A stretch of 42,056 nt of DNA from an uncultured Alphaproteobacteria bacterium. GTDB taxonomy: Bacteria; Pseudomonadota; Alphaproteobacteria; RF32; CAG-239. The stretch is from positions 1 through 42,056 of the forward strand of contig CAKQPS010000009.1 of NCBI GenBank assembly GCA_934270475.1, written 5' to 3'. The notes below the pieces were generated by a model. The model was not told the DNA's origin, ran no database searches, and worked only from the letters and a program-made list of their open reading frames with translations. Made by a program: the position numbers and the translations under genes. Shown here piece by piece: positions 24,015-32,252 of this stretch; the stretch's first letter is position 1, and each line of letters opens with the position of its first letter.

Positions 24015-24638
24015 TTAGAATACGTAACGCAAACCTGAATAAATTTCATGAGCTGTAATATCGGCATGTTTGATAGAGCCCATGTCATAGTAGCGGTAAC
24101 CGGCGTCAACATTGAAACGGTTGGTTACTTTTACGCTTAAACCGCCGCCGACAGACCATGTGAAACGAGTTGGTTTGTAGTTACCATTGTTAGTACCAGT
24201 CGAACTTCCTCCTGTTCCGCCGTAATAATAGCTGTCTTTATACTTCATTTCAGTCAAGCCGATACCGGCAGAAACATACGGTGTAAACCATCTGTATGGA
24301 GCAAAGTCAAAATATCCGTTCAGCATATATGACTGAGTTTTGAAAGTACGTTTACCTTTGAATGTCGGGTCAGTGTCATCACCATATGTTTTTTGGCTCT
24401 TGTCGCGCCATACATATTCCAATTCAGCGCGTACGTAGTTATAACGATAACCCAAAGCGCCGCTCAGCATCAGTCTGTTTTTATCCAAACCGTCGGAATT
24501 GATGCCGCTGTTGCCTTTTTTAGAATAGTCATGTTTAACAATACCGCCGCGGCCGCCTAAATAGAAACCGTTGCAGTCTGCCATTGCGTTAGAGGCTAAA
24601 AATGTGCCTGCCAACAAAGCTAAAATAAATTTGTTCAT
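24015..24638 (-). CDS. Outer-membrane beta-barrel protein (opacity / Omp25-like)
   Basis: The N-terminus MNKFILALLAGTFLASNAMA is a Sec signal peptide with cleavage after AMA. The mature part begins DCNGFYLGGRGG and alternates aromatic and polar residues in short strands separated by Gly-, Asn- and Lys-rich loops. The end, ITAHEIYSGLRYVF, has the terminal Phe expected for Bam-dependent insertion. This is the 8-strand small-barrel pattern of Omp25, OmpW and opacity proteins; I cannot fix the subfamily. The Gly/Ser/Asn-rich loop near residue 145 probably faces outward. The SD AAGGAG is well placed. Confidence 0.85.
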   Translation of the reverse strand: MNKFILALLAGTFLASNAMADCNGFYLGGRGGIVKHDYSKKGNSGINSDGLDKNRLMLSGALGYRYNYVRAELEYVWRDKSQKTYGDDTDPTFKGKRTFKTQSYMLNGYFDFAPYRWFTPYVSAGIGLTEMKYKDSYYYGGTGGSSTGTNNGNYKPTRFTWSVGGGLSVKVTNRFNVDAGYRYYDMGSIKHADITAHEIYSGLRYVF

Positions 24639-24684
24639 AGTTTTCTCCTTGTGAAATAACTGTTGTCAGCCTATGCCAAAAACT

Positions 24685-24699
24685 TTAAAATTTAATTAA
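24685..24699. promoter_or_regulatory. TTAA-N7-TTAA box in an AT-rich divergent spacer
   Basis: TTAA at 24685-24688 and 24696-24699 are separated by 7 bp. It lies about 47 bp before the outer-membrane gene and 56 bp before rnpB. The stretch is A/T-rich and chance is a real possibility. Confidence 0.2.
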
Positions 24700-24734
24700 A
24701 GTTGTTAAAATCCTTAAAAAACGTTGATTTTATT

Positions 24735-24740
24735 TATAAT
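24735..24740 (+). promoter_or_regulatory. -10 element of rnpB
   Basis: A perfect TATAAT ends 15 bp before the first paired base of RNase P RNA. I do not see a good -35. Confidence 0.5.
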
Positions 24741-24755
24741 AGAGGGTAATTTATG

Positions 24756-25170
24756 AGCGTGGAAAGGCGGTCGGATAGCTGCGTCAAGGAAAGTAAAATC
24801 CATTGATGAGGAAAGTCCGGGCTTCACGGAAACAAGGTACCGGATAACGTCCGGCTGGAGAAATCCAAGGGAAAGTGCCGCAGAAAACTACCGCCGGCTA
24901 TATGCCGGTAAGGATGAAAAGGCGAGGTAAGAGCTCACCGCACAGGCAGTAATGTCTGTGGCAAGGTAAACCCTATCTGATGTAAGACCAAATTAGGAGG
25001 CTTTGGCTTTTTAGCTCAAAGTAACCGGAGAGTTTCCGCTCCGCTCCAGAGGTGGGTCGCACCAGCCAAGCGGTAACGTTTGGCGTAGATGAATAGCTAT
25101 CGCACAAATCTTTGCCGGTTTCGGTAAAGCAAATCGTGTACAGAACTCGGCTTATAGACCGCCTTCCGCT
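24756..25170 (+). ncRNA. rnpB: RNase P RNA, class A
   Basis: RNase P RNA is the catalytic subunit that matures tRNA 5' ends. The ends pair as P1 (AGCG, GGAA and GGCGGTC against GACCGCCTTCCGCT). Conserved blocks are present in order: GAGGAAAGTCCGGGCT near 24809, the GAAAAGGCGAGGTAAGAGCTC region, GGTAAACCC near 24965, AGGTGGGTCGCACCAGC near 25050, and GTACAGAACTCGGCTTATAG near 25137. About 415 nt is a normal class A size. A T-run after 25170 should act as terminator. lpxC starts 18 bp further on. Confidence 0.96.
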
Positions 25171-25188
25171 TTTTTAGGAGAGAATTTT

Positions 25189-26043
25189 ATGCAAAAAACT
25201 TTTGGCGAAATTTTTGAAATTGACGGAATAGGCTTGCATAGCGGTTTGCCAAGCAAAATGACATTTTATCCGGCAAAAGCCGATAGCGGCATTGTTTTTG
25301 TGCGCGCCGACTTGCCTCATAAGCCGGAATTTAAGGCTATGTATAATCAGGTTGTCGATACCCGAAACTGCACCTGTTTGGGCAATCCGCAAAAAGAAAT
25401 TGTCAGCACTATCGAGCATATTATGGCTGCGCTCTACATTTTGGGCGTGGATAATGCCCGAGTCGAAGTGACAAATCCTGAAACGCCGATTATGGACGGC
25501 AGCGCCAAAGTTTTTTATGAGCAATTAAAAAATGTTCCGTTAAAGGAATTGCCTGCAAAGCGCAAATATCTTAAAGTTTTGCAAAGAGTTGAGTTTGCCG
25601 ACGGCAAAGGCGCTAAAGTCGTGTTGGAACCAAATAACGAACTGCATATTCATTTTGCTATTGATTTTCCGTCAAAAATTGTCGGACATCAGGAATTTGA
25701 CGGCGTGATAAATGAAACTGTTTTTGCCGCAAAAATTGCTCCGGCACGCACATTCTGTGAAAAATATCAGGTGGACTATCTGCGCTCTATTGGTTTGATT
25801 AAAGGCGGAAGCCTTGAAAATGCCGTGGTGCTGGACGGAGAAAAAATTTTGAATGAAGGTGGATTTCGCGTGGAAAACGAGGCGGTCAACCACAAAGTTT
25901 TGGACTGCATCGGCGATATGTATACGTCAGGATATCGCATTTTGGCAAATATCACGGCGGAAAAAAGCGGACATTTTCACAATAATGAAGTGTTGAAAAA
26001 ATTGTTTTCCGACCCAAATAATTATCAAATAGTTGAGGAATAA
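25189..26043 (+). CDS. lpxC: UDP-3-O-acyl-N-acetylglucosamine deacetylase
   Basis: LpxC carries out the committed step of lipid A synthesis, a zinc-dependent deacetylation in the cytoplasm. The 284-residue protein has IDGIGLHSG at the start, the zinc His in STIEHIMAALYILGVDN near residue 73, the acid motif PIMDGSA, the hydrophobic-passage region ARTFCEK and the zinc-binding NHKVLDCIGD near residue 232. The length is slightly under the usual 300. The SD is TAGGAG. The order lpxC-bamD-recN is typical of alphaproteobacteria. Confidence 0.96.
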   Translation: MQKTFGEIFEIDGIGLHSGLPSKMTFYPAKADSGIVFVRADLPHKPEFKAMYNQVVDTRNCTCLGNPQKEIVSTIEHIMAALYILGVDNARVEVTNPETPIMDGSAKVFYEQLKNVPLKELPAKRKYLKVLQRVEFADGKGAKVVLEPNNELHIHFAIDFPSKIVGHQEFDGVINETVFAAKIAPARTFCEKYQVDYLRSIGLIKGGSLENAVVLDGEKILNEGGFRVENEAVNHKVLDCIGDMYTSGYRILANITAEKSGHFHNNEVLKKLFSDPNNYQIVEE

Positions 26044-26047
26044 AAAT

Positions 26048-27304
26048 ATGAAAAAAATTTATGGCTTGCTGACTGTTTTATTGTTGACGGGATGCGCCGC
26101 CGATAAGGTGCCGTCAGATTTGCCGGTTGAAAATTTATATAACAACGCATTTGATGATTTGCAGAAAACAAAATATAAAAAAGCTGCCGAAGAATTTGAA
26201 CAGGTGGAAATTGAACACCCTTATTCTCAATGGGCGGTAAAAGCCAAGCTGATGGGCGCCTATGCTTATTATAAAAATGAAGATTATGACGATGCTGTGC
26301 TGGCGCTTGACCGCTTTATTAAATATCACCCCGGAAATAAAGATGTGGCATATGCCTACTATCTGAAAGGTATGTGTTATTACAGCCAAATTTCTTCTGC
26401 AGACAAAGATCAAGCCGATACCGAAAAAGCCGAAGAGGCGTTTAATCGTTTAATTACATTGTTTCCAAACAGCGAATATGCCGCCGACGCCCGCAAAAAA
26501 GTTAACTTGACTGAAGATTATAAAGCCGGACAGGAAATGATTATCGGACGTTATTATTTGAATAACGGCAACTATCTGTCGGCGCTCAATCGTTTTAACG
26601 TAGTTTTGGAAAACTATCAAACGACGGTGCAAATTGAAGAGGCTTTGTATCGTCAGGTGGAAATTTACGGCATTTTAGGTTTGAATAAATATGCTGACGG
26701 CTACTATAAAATTCTGCGCAACAATTATCCGGACGGTGTTTGGACGGCTAAAGCTGCTAAAGTAATGGAAAAAATCGGCAATGCTCCGGCTAAAAAGGCT
26801 GTTGTAGCACCTGTTGCCGCACCAAAGACCGAAGAAGTAAAAGAAGAAACTTCAAGCAGCTGGTTTAGCTGGTTCAAGTCTGATACGCAGCCGGAGGTAA
26901 AGGCGGAAGCTCCGAAACCTGCAGAAGAAGTAAAAGAAGAAACTTCAAGCAGCTGGTTTAGCTGGTTCAAATCTGACGAACAGCCGGAAGTTAAAGCGGA
27001 AGCTCCGAAAAAAGAAGCAGAAGAAGTAAAAGAAGAAACTTCAAGCAGCTGGTTTAGTTGGTTTAAATCCGACGAACAGCCTCAAAGAGAGGAAGAGAAT
27101 ACTTCCAGCAGTTGGTTTAGTTGGTTCAAATCTGACGAACAGCCTGATGAGGCAATAGAGGAAATTGCCGTTGAGGTTGAAGAAGAACAGCCTCAAGCTG
27201 AAACAGTAAAAACCGAAGAAAAAAAGCCGGTAAATAGTGTTAAAGTTTCGCATAAAGCGCAAGTGGGCGATATAATCAGCAGCAGCCGGAAAGGTAAAAA
27301 ATAA
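26048..27304 (+). CDS. bamD: BamD outer-membrane assembly lipoprotein with a repeated C-terminal extension
   Basis: BamD is the essential lipoprotein of the BAM complex, which inserts beta-barrels. The signal MKKIYGLLTVLLLTGC has lipobox LLTGC, anchoring at Cys16. Residues about 30-250 hold TPR-like repeats (LYNNAFDDLQKTKYKKAAEEF, HPYSQWAVKAKLMGAYAYY and RFIKYHPGNKDVAYAYYLKG), as in all BamD. Normal BamD ends near here. This protein adds about 165 residues with four copies of SSSWFSWFKSD in Glu- and Pro-rich surroundings, then a Lys-rich tail. The start is the ATG 5 bp after the lpxC stop. The stop overlaps recN (TAATG). Core function is secure; the tail has no known role. Confidence 0.93.
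   Translation: MKKIYGLLTVLLLTGCAADKVPSDLPVENLYNNAFDDLQKTKYKKAAEEFEQVEIEHPYSQWAVKAKLMGAYAYYKNEDYDDAVLALDRFIKYHPGNKDVAYAYYLKGMCYYSQISSADKDQADTEKAEEAFNRLITLFPNSEYAADARKKVNLTEDYKAGQEMIIGRYYLNNGNYLSALNRFNVVLENYQTTVQIEEALYRQVEIYGILGLNKYADGYYKILRNNYPDGVWTAKAAKVMEKIGNAPAKKAVVAPVAAPKTEEVKEETSSSWFSWFKSDTQPEVKAEAPKPAEEVKEETSSSWFSWFKSDEQPEVKAEAPKKEAEEVKEETSSSWFSWFKSDEQPQREEENTSSSWFSWFKSDEQPDEAIEEIAVEVEEEQPQAETVKTEEKKPVNSVKVSHKAQVGDIISSSRKGKK
26831..27151 (+). repeat. Four in-frame repeats in the BamD tail
   Basis: Units begin at 26831, 26924, 27020 and 27092, spaced 93, 96 and 72 bp, all multiples of three. Units 1 to 3 share near-identical DNA, starting GAAGAAGTAAAAGAAGAAAC and running through the Trp-Phe-Ser-Trp-Phe-Lys codons. 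Unit 4 is shorter and more diverged. The close DNA identity suggests recent tandem duplication. Confidence 0.9.
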
Positions 27305-28965
27305 TGCTGAAATCTTTATCAATTAGAAATGTGGTTTTGATTGATAAGCTGGATTTGGACTTTCAAAACGGTTTCAGCGTTTTGAGCGGCGAAACCGGCG
27401 CCGGTAAATCTATTTTGCTGGATTCGGTCGGATTGCTGCTGGGTAAGCGCGCCGAGGTTGGAATGATTCGCAGCGGCTGCGATAAGCTTTCAGTTTGCGG
27501 AAGTTTTGAAATTGCCGACAAAAAAGGTGAACTGGCGGCGCTGTGTGCCGAATATGATTTAGATTTTGACCATGAAATCATTATTAAACGCACGCTGAAC
27601 CAAGACGGTAAAGGCAAAATATTTTTTAACGACCAGCCGATAACGCAAAAGCTCTTGAAAGAAATCGGCGCATATTTGGTGGAAATTCACGGGCAGTTTG
27701 ACAACCAAGGCTTGCTTAATCCGGCAACGCATTTGAGCGTGCTGGATAATTACGGCGCTTATCCCGAAAAAATTGCCGCGATGAAAGCAGCGTTTGCAGT
27801 ATATAAAAAAGCTAAAGATGAGCGAGTGAATGCTGAAGAAAAAATTGCCAAAGCCAAAGAAGATGAAGAAAATCTGCGGCATTGGGTAGATGAATTTCAA
27901 AAAATGCAGCCGCGGGAAAATGAACAGGAAGAGCTTGAAGAAAAGCGCCGGCAGATGATGAACGCCGAAAAAATTTTAGAAAATTTAGATGCTGCTTACA
28001 AGGCTATGAGCCAAGGCGGCGTGCAAAGTGCTTTGCGTCAGGCGCAGGCTGCAGTTGCGCGGGTTAACAATCTGCTGAACGGCAAATTTGACAATATTTA
28101 TACATTGCTGGATACGGCTTTGGTGAACGCTGACGAGGCAAGCGAAGAAATTGAAACGGCGTCAAATGAAGTAAGTTTGAACCAAAATGAGCTTGACGCT
28201 GTGGAAGAGCGGCTATTTGCTCTTAAAGCCTTGGCGCGCAAACATAATGTGACGGTTGAAGAATTGCCTCAGGTTTGGCGGCAAATGGAAGACAGCCTGC
28301 AAACTATGGAACGCGGTGAAGAAAATATTGAAAATCTGCGCAAGCTTGAAGAAACAGCCTATAAGGACTATGTTAAAAAAGCAACAGAGGTTAGTCAGTC
28401 TCGTTTGGCGGCGGCGCTGCGTTTGGACGGAAAAATTCAAGCAGAACTGCCGGATTTGAAAATGGAAAAAGCTCGTTTTATGACGCAGATTTCCACTAAG
28501 CCGGAAAGCCAATGGAACGAAAACGGACGCGACGAAGTTTGCTTTATGGTTTCCACCAACCCGAACACACCGTATGGTTCAATCAGCAAAATTGCTTCCG
28601 GTGGCGAGCTGGCGCGCTTTATGCTGGCTCTCAAGGTTAATTTAGCGCAAAGCTCACAGGTTGAAACCATGATTTTTGATGAGGTGGATACCGGTATTGG
28701 CGGCGCAACGGCTCAGGCGGTGGGGGAAAAACTAGCTAAGCTCGGTGAGCAGGTGCAGGTTTTGGTGGTAACTCACTCTCCGCAAGTGGCGGCGCAAAGC
28801 ACATATCATTATAAGGTAGAAAAAAAGACGGTTGACAATATAACAACCACCTCGCTGCGTGAATTGTCAGCAGCGGAAAAGACCGAAGAAGTGGCGCGTA
28901 TGCTTTCCGGCGAACACATCACCGATGAAGCGCGGGCGGCGGCAAAAGTTTTAATAGGAGCTTAA
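27304..28965 (+). CDS. recN: DNA repair ATPase RecN
   Basis: RecN is an SMC-like ATPase acting in double-strand break repair. The 553-residue protein has the N-terminal IRNVVLIDKLDLDF and Walker A GETGAGKSIL near residue 30, a coiled-coil middle (about 150-370), the ABC signature ASGGELARFMLALK near 433 and Walker B MIFDEVDTGIGG near 457. The start overlaps the bamD stop by one base. uvrC starts immediately after the stop, so a repair pair is embedded in this operon. Confidence 0.96.
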   Translation: MLKSLSIRNVVLIDKLDLDFQNGFSVLSGETGAGKSILLDSVGLLLGKRAEVGMIRSGCDKLSVCGSFEIADKKGELAALCAEYDLDFDHEIIIKRTLNQDGKGKIFFNDQPITQKLLKEIGAYLVEIHGQFDNQGLLNPATHLSVLDNYGAYPEKIAAMKAAFAVYKKAKDERVNAEEKIAKAKEDEENLRHWVDEFQKMQPRENEQEELEEKRRQMMNAEKILENLDAAYKAMSQGGVQSALRQAQAAVARVNNLLNGKFDNIYTLLDTALVNADEASEEIETASNEVSLNQNELDAVEERLFALKALARKHNVTVEELPQVWRQMEDSLQTMERGEENIENLRKLEETAYKDYVKKATEVSQSRLAAALRLDGKIQAELPDLKMEKARFMTQISTKPESQWNENGRDEVCFMVSTNPNTPYGSISKIASGGELARFMLALKVNLAQSSQVETMIFDEVDTGIGGATAQAVGEKLAKLGEQVQVLVVTHSPQVAAQSTYHYKVEKKTVDNITTTSLRELSAAEKTEEVARMLSGEHITDEARAAAKVLIGA

Positions 28966-30771
28966 ATGCCTGATATTAAACATGGTATAGAAGTTATAAA
29001 AAACAATGTCAAAATTGCTCCGGTTAATCCCGGAGTTTATCGTATGCTGGATAAAAACGGCAAAGTTTTGTATGTCGGCAAAGCGAAAAGCATTAAAAAA
29101 AGAATTGTCGCTTACACGCATTTTGACAAGCTGCCCGACCATATAAAGCGTATGGTTTCCGAAGTTGACCGCATGGAATTTATTATTGTGGAAAACGAGG
29201 CGAAGGCTTTGCTGATGGAAAATGATTTAATCAAAAAGCTGGAACCTAAGTATAATATTTTGCTGAAAGATGATAAAACTTTTCCGCATTTGATGATAAA
29301 TCTGCAAGATGAGTTTCCGGCTTTGCGCAAAAGCCGCGGCGCTCGTCGCGATAAGTGTAAATATTTTGGTCCGTTTGCCAGTGCTTCAGCGGTTAACAGC
29401 GTAATGGATTTGGTTCAAAAGGCATTTCGCCTGCGCTCGTGCCGCGATAATGTGTTTCATAACCGCGAGCGTCCGTGTATGTTGTATCAAATCAAACGTT
29501 GCAGTGCGCCGTGTGTGGGGAAAATCAGCAAAGAAAAATATCGGCAGCTGGTTAATGAAGTGTTGGCGTTTTTAGAGGGCAAGGATACGGCGCTGAAAGA
29601 TGAGCTTTCGGCGCAAATGCAAAAAGCCAGCGATGAGATGAATTATGAATTGGCTATTGTTCTGCGTGACCGGATTCGGGCGCTGAGCAGCGTTCAGGGC
29701 GGCTCAAATGTTGAATATGCTAATCTTCAATCGGTTGACGCGGTGGCAGCGGTTAAATATAAAAATATGGTCTGCATTCAGGTGTTTTTTGTGCGGGCAG
29801 GGCAGAATTGCGGCAATATTCCCTATTTTCCGAAACAGGCGGCGGAGATGTCGGAAGCCGAAATTTTGGAGGGCTTTTTAAGCACATTTTATGCCGAACA
29901 CGCCGCACCGAGAGAAATATTGATTTCCGAGCCTTTGGAAAATGCGGAATTTTTAGAAAAAGCCTTGGGCTGTGCCATCAGCTATTATCAAAAAGGCAAT
30001 AAGGCAAAGTTAATAGAAAGAGCAAAAGACAATGCTAAGGCGGCGATAGAACGCAAGTTGGCAGAAACCGCAACCGTTGAGTCTAATCTGTATGAAATGC
30101 AGCGTTATTTTGATTTGCCGCGTTTGCCGCAGCGCATAGAAATTTATGATAACTCGCACAATCAGGGCAGCTTTGCCGTTGGTGCTATGGTCGTGGCAAC
30201 GCTGGAAGGCTTTGATAAAAAATCGTACCGCACTTTTAATATTAAATATACCGAAAACACGCATGACGATTTTGCCATGATGAAAGAAGTTTTAATCCGC
30301 CGCTTTGAACATATGGCGCCGGAAAACCGCCCCGATGTAATTTTGCTGGACGGCGGTTTGGGACAGCTGCATGCCGTGCATGAGGCGCTGGCGGATTATG
30401 ATTTGAGCGGTATCACAATTATTGCTATTTCCAAAGGTCCGGAACGCAATGCCGGTAAAGAATTTTATCATGTTTTGGGGCGTGAAAGTTTTGCTTTGCC
30501 CTATCAGTCGCCGATAGCCTTTTATTTGCAGAATTTGCGTGATGAGGCTCACCGCTTTGCTATTGGTACACACCGAAAAAAACGCGCTAAATCAATTTAT
30601 AAGTCGCGGATTGATGAAATTGAGGGTATCGGCACCAAACGCAAACGCGATTTGCTTAATTTTTTTGGCTCGGTGGAACAAATCAAAGAGGCGAGCCTGC
30701 AAGACATTATGAAAGTAGAAGGAATTAGTAAAAAAACAGCGGAAAAAATATATAACTACTTCCATAATTAA
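28966..30771 (+). CDS. uvrC: Excinuclease ABC subunit C
   Basis: UvrC makes both incisions in nucleotide excision repair. The 601-residue protein has the GIY-YIG nuclease (PGVYRMLDKNGKVLYVGKAK, about 17-95), a cysteine pair region CMLYQIKRCSAPCVGK, a UVR domain for UvrB (about 200-235), an RNase H-like endonuclease domain with IEIYDNSHNQGSFAVGAMV and LLDGGLGQL, and C-terminal helix-hairpin-helix motifs (IEGIGTKRKRDLLNFFGS, VEGISKKTAEKIY). The ATG follows the recN stop without a gap, with AGGAG five bases upstream. The uvrC-pgsA order is common in alphaproteobacteria. Confidence 0.97.
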   Translation: MPDIKHGIEVIKNNVKIAPVNPGVYRMLDKNGKVLYVGKAKSIKKRIVAYTHFDKLPDHIKRMVSEVDRMEFIIVENEAKALLMENDLIKKLEPKYNILLKDDKTFPHLMINLQDEFPALRKSRGARRDKCKYFGPFASASAVNSVMDLVQKAFRLRSCRDNVFHNRERPCMLYQIKRCSAPCVGKISKEKYRQLVNEVLAFLEGKDTALKDELSAQMQKASDEMNYELAIVLRDRIRALSSVQGGSNVEYANLQSVDAVAAVKYKNMVCIQVFFVRAGQNCGNIPYFPKQAAEMSEAEILEGFLSTFYAEHAAPREILISEPLENAEFLEKALGCAISYYQKGNKAKLIERAKDNAKAAIERKLAETATVESNLYEMQRYFDLPRLPQRIEIYDNSHNQGSFAVGAMVVATLEGFDKKSYRTFNIKYTENTHDDFAMMKEVLIRRFEHMAPENRPDVILLDGGLGQLHAVHEALADYDLSGITIIAISKGPERNAGKEFYHVLGRESFALPYQSPIAFYLQNLRDEAHRFAIGTHRKKRAKSIYKSRIDEIEGIGTKRKRDLLNFFGSVEQIKEASLQDIMKVEGISKKTAEKIYNYFHN

Positions 30772-30786
30772 AAAAAATGGTCTATG

Positions 30787-30801
30787 TTAAAGCAGATTTA
30801 A
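30787..30801. promoter_or_regulatory. TTAA-N7-TTAA box upstream of pgsA
   Basis: TTAA-agcagat-TTAA is an exact match to the CtrA consensus, within the wider palindrome GTTAAA-gcaga-TTTAAC. It lies 10 bp before the pgsA ATG, in the short uvrC-pgsA gap. If real it would couple pgsA and the downstream two-component genes to CtrA, probably as a repressor site. Confidence 0.35.
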
Positions 30802-30811
30802 CGTTATTTCT

Positions 30812-31543
30812 ATGGGGGTTGCCTTGTATAATTTACCTAATATTTTAACAATTTCAAGAATTGCTGTAATTCCGCTTATTTTTATGTCCATCTATTTTAC
30901 ATCATATGTATGGGCTATGCTGGCGGGAATTTTATTTGTCGCTGCTTCAATTACTGACTATTTGGACGGCTATTTGGCAAGAGCGTGGAATGAGACTTCT
31001 GCTTTTGGGCGCCTGCTTGACCCGATTGCCGACAAGCTTTTGGTGGCGACTGCATTGGTTGTTATTTTGGCAAAGCCGGATATGTATTCTTTGAATATCA
31101 CGATTATTCCGGTGTTTGTAATCTTATGCCGTGAAATATTGGTTTCGGGCTTGCGTGAATTTTTGCGTGAAGTTAATGTTGGTCTGCCGGTTACAAAATT
31201 AGCTAAGTGGAAAACAGCTTTCCAAATGACTGCGTTGGCTATGATGCTGTTTAAAGATTTGTGGATTGGCTGGAGCTATACCGGTGAATTTTTACTGTGG
31301 GTTGCTGCAATTTTAACCTTTATTACCGGCTACCAATACTATCAGCGCAGCTTGGAATATGTTAAAGCCGAAGAGGCAAAAAAAGTTAAAGAAGTTAAAG
31401 GCGTTGTAATTGAAGAGCCAGTTGCCGCCACTGTTAAAACCGCCAAAAAAACTGCTGCTAAAAAAAGTGAGGCAAAAAGTTCTGTAAAAAAATCCGCCGG
31501 CAAAAAGAAAGCTCCGGTAAAAAAAGCTAAAGCCGGAAAATAA
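30812..31543 (+). CDS. pgsA: CDP-diacylglycerol-glycerol-3-phosphate phosphatidyltransferase with a Lys/Ala-rich tail
   Basis: PgsA makes phosphatidylglycerophosphate in the inner membrane. The CDP-alcohol phosphotransferase motif is complete: DYLDGYLARAWNETSAFGRL with LDPIADKLL, about residues 49-77. Several membrane helices span 8-178. From about residue 185 the protein becomes a hydrophilic tail, and residues 206-243 are Lys/Ala-rich like a histone H1 tail (KTAKKTAAKKSEAKSSVKK). PgsA normally ends near residue 185. The ATG at 30812 has no clear SD; a TTG at 30824 preceded by GGGGG is an alternative that gives the usual MYNLPN start. It is followed closely by a two-component pair. Confidence 0.93.
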   Translation: MGVALYNLPNILTISRIAVIPLIFMSIYFTSYVWAMLAGILFVAASITDYLDGYLARAWNETSAFGRLLDPIADKLLVATALVVILAKPDMYSLNITIIPVFVILCREILVSGLREFLREVNVGLPVTKLAKWKTAFQMTALAMMLFKDLWIGWSYTGEFLLWVAAILTFITGYQYYQRSLEYVKAEEAKKVKEVKGVVIEEPVAATVKTAKKTAAKKSEAKSSVKKSAGKKKAPVKKAKAGK

Positions 31544-31556
31544 TTCGGAGCAAGCG

Positions 31557-32243
31557 ATGGTAAAAGACTGTCCGCACATTTTGGTTATTGATGACGATAC
31601 TCGTCTGCGCGCTTTATTGCAGCGTTATCTGCAAGAAAACGGGTTTGCCGTGAGTGCCGCCAAAGATGCCGAAAATGCGCGGATGTTTTTACGCCAATAT
31701 CAGTTTAATCTGCTTATTGTCGATGTTATGATGCCGAACGAAAGCGGTATAGAGTTTTTGCAAAAACTTCGTCGGGATAGTAATGTGCCGGCAATTATTT
31801 TAACCGCTATGGGCGACACTGCAGATAGAATTGTTGGGCTGGAAGCTGGTGCAGATGATTATTTGCCCAAGCCGTTTGAACCCAAAGAGCTGGTGTTGCG
31901 CATAAATAATATATTGCGCCGCGTGCCGGCAGAAAACGCCGTTTCTCACAGCTTGACTTTGGGAAGTTTCGTATTTGATTTGGATAAAAAAGAATTGGTT
32001 GCCGAAGATGGTGAAATTGTCCATATCACACCTGTAGAACAGGCAATTTTATGTGTTTTAGGTGCTAAAAGCGGGCAGATTTTTACTAGAGAGCGTTTGG
32101 CTGAGCTTTTGGGCGCTAATCAAAGCCCCCGTTCTATAGATGTGCAGATTACGCGTTTGCGCAAAAAAATTGAGACAGATTCAAAAAATCCGCGCTATTT
32201 GCAAACTGTGCGCGGTAAAGGTTATATGTTGTTAACAAAATAG
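31557..32243 (+). CDS. OmpR-family response regulator
   Basis: The receiver domain (about 7-120) has IDDDTRL, the phospho-acceptor Asp in LLIVDVMMPNESG near residue 54, Thr in ILTAMGD and Lys in YLPKPFEPKEL. The C-terminal winged helix has ITPVEQAILCVLGAKSGQIF and RSIDVQITRLRKKIE, ending in TVRGKGYMLL. It starts 13 bp after pgsA with CGGAG as SD, and the histidine kinase follows after 9 bp, so the pair is cognate. It resembles OmpR, but targets and signal are unknown. Confidence 0.93.
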   Translation: MVKDCPHILVIDDDTRLRALLQRYLQENGFAVSAAKDAENARMFLRQYQFNLLIVDVMMPNESGIEFLQKLRRDSNVPAIILTAMGDTADRIVGLEAGADDYLPKPFEPKELVLRINNILRRVPAENAVSHSLTLGSFVFDLDKKELVAEDGEIVHITPVEQAILCVLGAKSGQIFTRERLAELLGANQSPRSIDVQITRLRKKIETDSKNPRYLQTVRGKGYMLLTK

Positions 32244-32252
32244 GAGAAGGTT

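Noticed and set aside
26831..27151. CRISPR-like array
   Set aside because: The repeats are in frame within bamD, unequal in spacing and translate to the same peptide; there are no unique spacers or cas genes.
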